From assembly GCA_024685285.1 (NCBI GenBank), contig JAIKVZ010000033.1:1-64000 (forward strand): a stretch of 64,000 bases of DNA, given 5' to 3'. The DNA comes from Bacteroidales bacterium. Lineage in GTDB: Bacteria; Bacteroidota; Bacteroidia; Bacteroidales; P3. Below the pieces are notes generated by a model that ran no database searches, was not told where the DNA came from, and was given only the letters and a program-made list of their open reading frames with translations. This document shows, piece after piece, positions 63,561 through 64,000 of the stretch (position 1 is the first letter of the stretch; each line of letters begins with the position of its first letter). Both the position numbers and the translations under genes were made by a program.

Positions 63561-64000
63561 CAGATGTCAAGATGTTTAATGATTTTGGCCGGTACTCCGG
63601 CAGCAAGTGTGTGAGGTGGCACATCTTTGGTGACCACAGCGCCGGCGGCTACGATAGCACCTTCGCCGATGGTTACGCCCGGGAGAATGGTGACGTTTAC
63701 ACCCACCCAAGCGTTCTTGTCTATAACCGTCGGTGCTACAAACGATTCTACGCATTTGGCGTGGTATTCCATAGGGGTGCTATGGGCCAGCACGTAGTTG
63801 TTGCCAGCCAGCGAGGCGCCGTCTTCAATGATGACGAAATAAGGGTAGGGGTAGTCAAGGGTGCAGTCGGGACCTATGTGTACCTGCTTGCCTATCTGTA
63901 CACCCCTCCATCGCTGTAGTCTGATTCTAAGTCCGTTCCATGGGCAGCGCATGGCCCATTGGTTCAGTATGTGGTCTTTCCAGCGGATGATGCCGAACCA
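63560..64000 (-). CDS. Hexapeptide-repeat acyltransferase, N-terminus outside the window
   Basis: The frame is open to the right edge (first visible residues [20 protein letters not shown]), so the true start lies beyond base 64000; 146 residues are seen. Left-handed beta-helix repeats are clear: [60 protein letters not shown] and [13 protein letters not shown]. It probably O- or N-acetylates a sugar of the surface polysaccharide. It is the first visible gene of the export cluster. Confidence 0.88.
   Translation of the reverse strand, partial: WFGIIRWKDHILNQWAMRCPWNGLRIRLQRWRGVQIGKQVHIGPDCTLDYPYPYFVIIEDGASLAGNNYVLAHSTPMEYHAKCVESFVAPTVIDKNAWVGVNVTILPGVTIGEGAIVAAGAVVTKDVPPHTLAAGVPAKIIKHLDI

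Overview
The window is chromosomal DNA of a Bacteroidota bacterium, most likely of the order Bacteroidales. Promoters follow the Bacteroidetes pattern TTTG-N19-TAnnTTTG, start codons mostly lack Shine-Dalgarno sites, and several products belong to Bacteroidetes-specific families: GldD, Por-type (type IX secretion, T9SS) C-terminal sorting domains, BatA-like proteins, CarboxypepD_reg outer-membrane proteins, the DAHP synthase/chorismate mutase fusion, and a Bacteroidetes-type Cas9. No species can be named from sequence alone. Both window ends cut genes.

Layout. 1-5.9 kb: end of a Na/Pi cotransporter, an SSS symporter, an iorA-iorB-DUF4332 operon and gldD. 6-9.5 kb: a nucleotidyltransferase coupled to a large PD-(D/E)XK (AddB-like) protein. 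9.6-12.3 kb: a small secreted protein translationally coupled to an S8 subtilase; the small protein resembles the subtilase's own N-terminal region. 12.5-18.3 kb (minus strand): aroG-aroQ fusion, then an outer-membrane protein / HsdR-N protein / ECF sigma / membrane-anchored regulator set. 18.3-26.1 kb: a complete type II-C CRISPR-Cas locus. It has a tracrRNA on the minus strand, divergent from cas9-cas1-cas2, then 26 repeats and 25 spacers. A strong promoter at the far end reads the array leftward, toward cas2, and a terminator lies past the last repeat. 26.2-28.5 kb: a PAS protein, a membrane protein with a switch-like leader, HU and a coiled-coil protein. 28.8-33.3 kb: phosphate butyryltransferase-like enzyme, divergent from a secreted C10 protease with a 12-residue tandem repeat. 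33.4-42.1 kb: an FMN-binding protein, recJ, and a five-gene operon (EEP hydrolase, nth, BatA-like, ABC ATPase, ABC permease) in which every junction is an ATGA overlap. 42.2-50.4 kb: miaB, PASTA protein, T9SS cargo, rluD, ybaK-like, lipoprotein, fabD. 50.5-56.6 kb: a candidate small RNA, an MBL/beta-CASP protein, lon, an OmpA/PD40 envelope protein and tRNA-Pro(GGG). 56.8-64 kb (minus strand): an exopolysaccharide export cluster (acyltransferase, NodB-like, wecB, Wza, Wzc-type kinase with a (Tyr-Gly)16 tail) followed by an OmpA-family protein.

The most unusual signal is a G-rich intergenic repeat of about 40 bp. It is present in six copies, each lying exactly between the 3' ends of two converging transcription units (six of eight such junctions). 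One copy lies between cas2 and the CRISPR array and so independently supports leftward transcription of the array. Other points of interest are the stand-alone prodomain-like partner of the subtilase, the Tyr-Gly kinase tail next to an AT microsatellite at the ompA start, a mutually exclusive hairpin leader before the DUF2798-like gene, and an orphan promoter-terminator pair (small RNA) after fabD.
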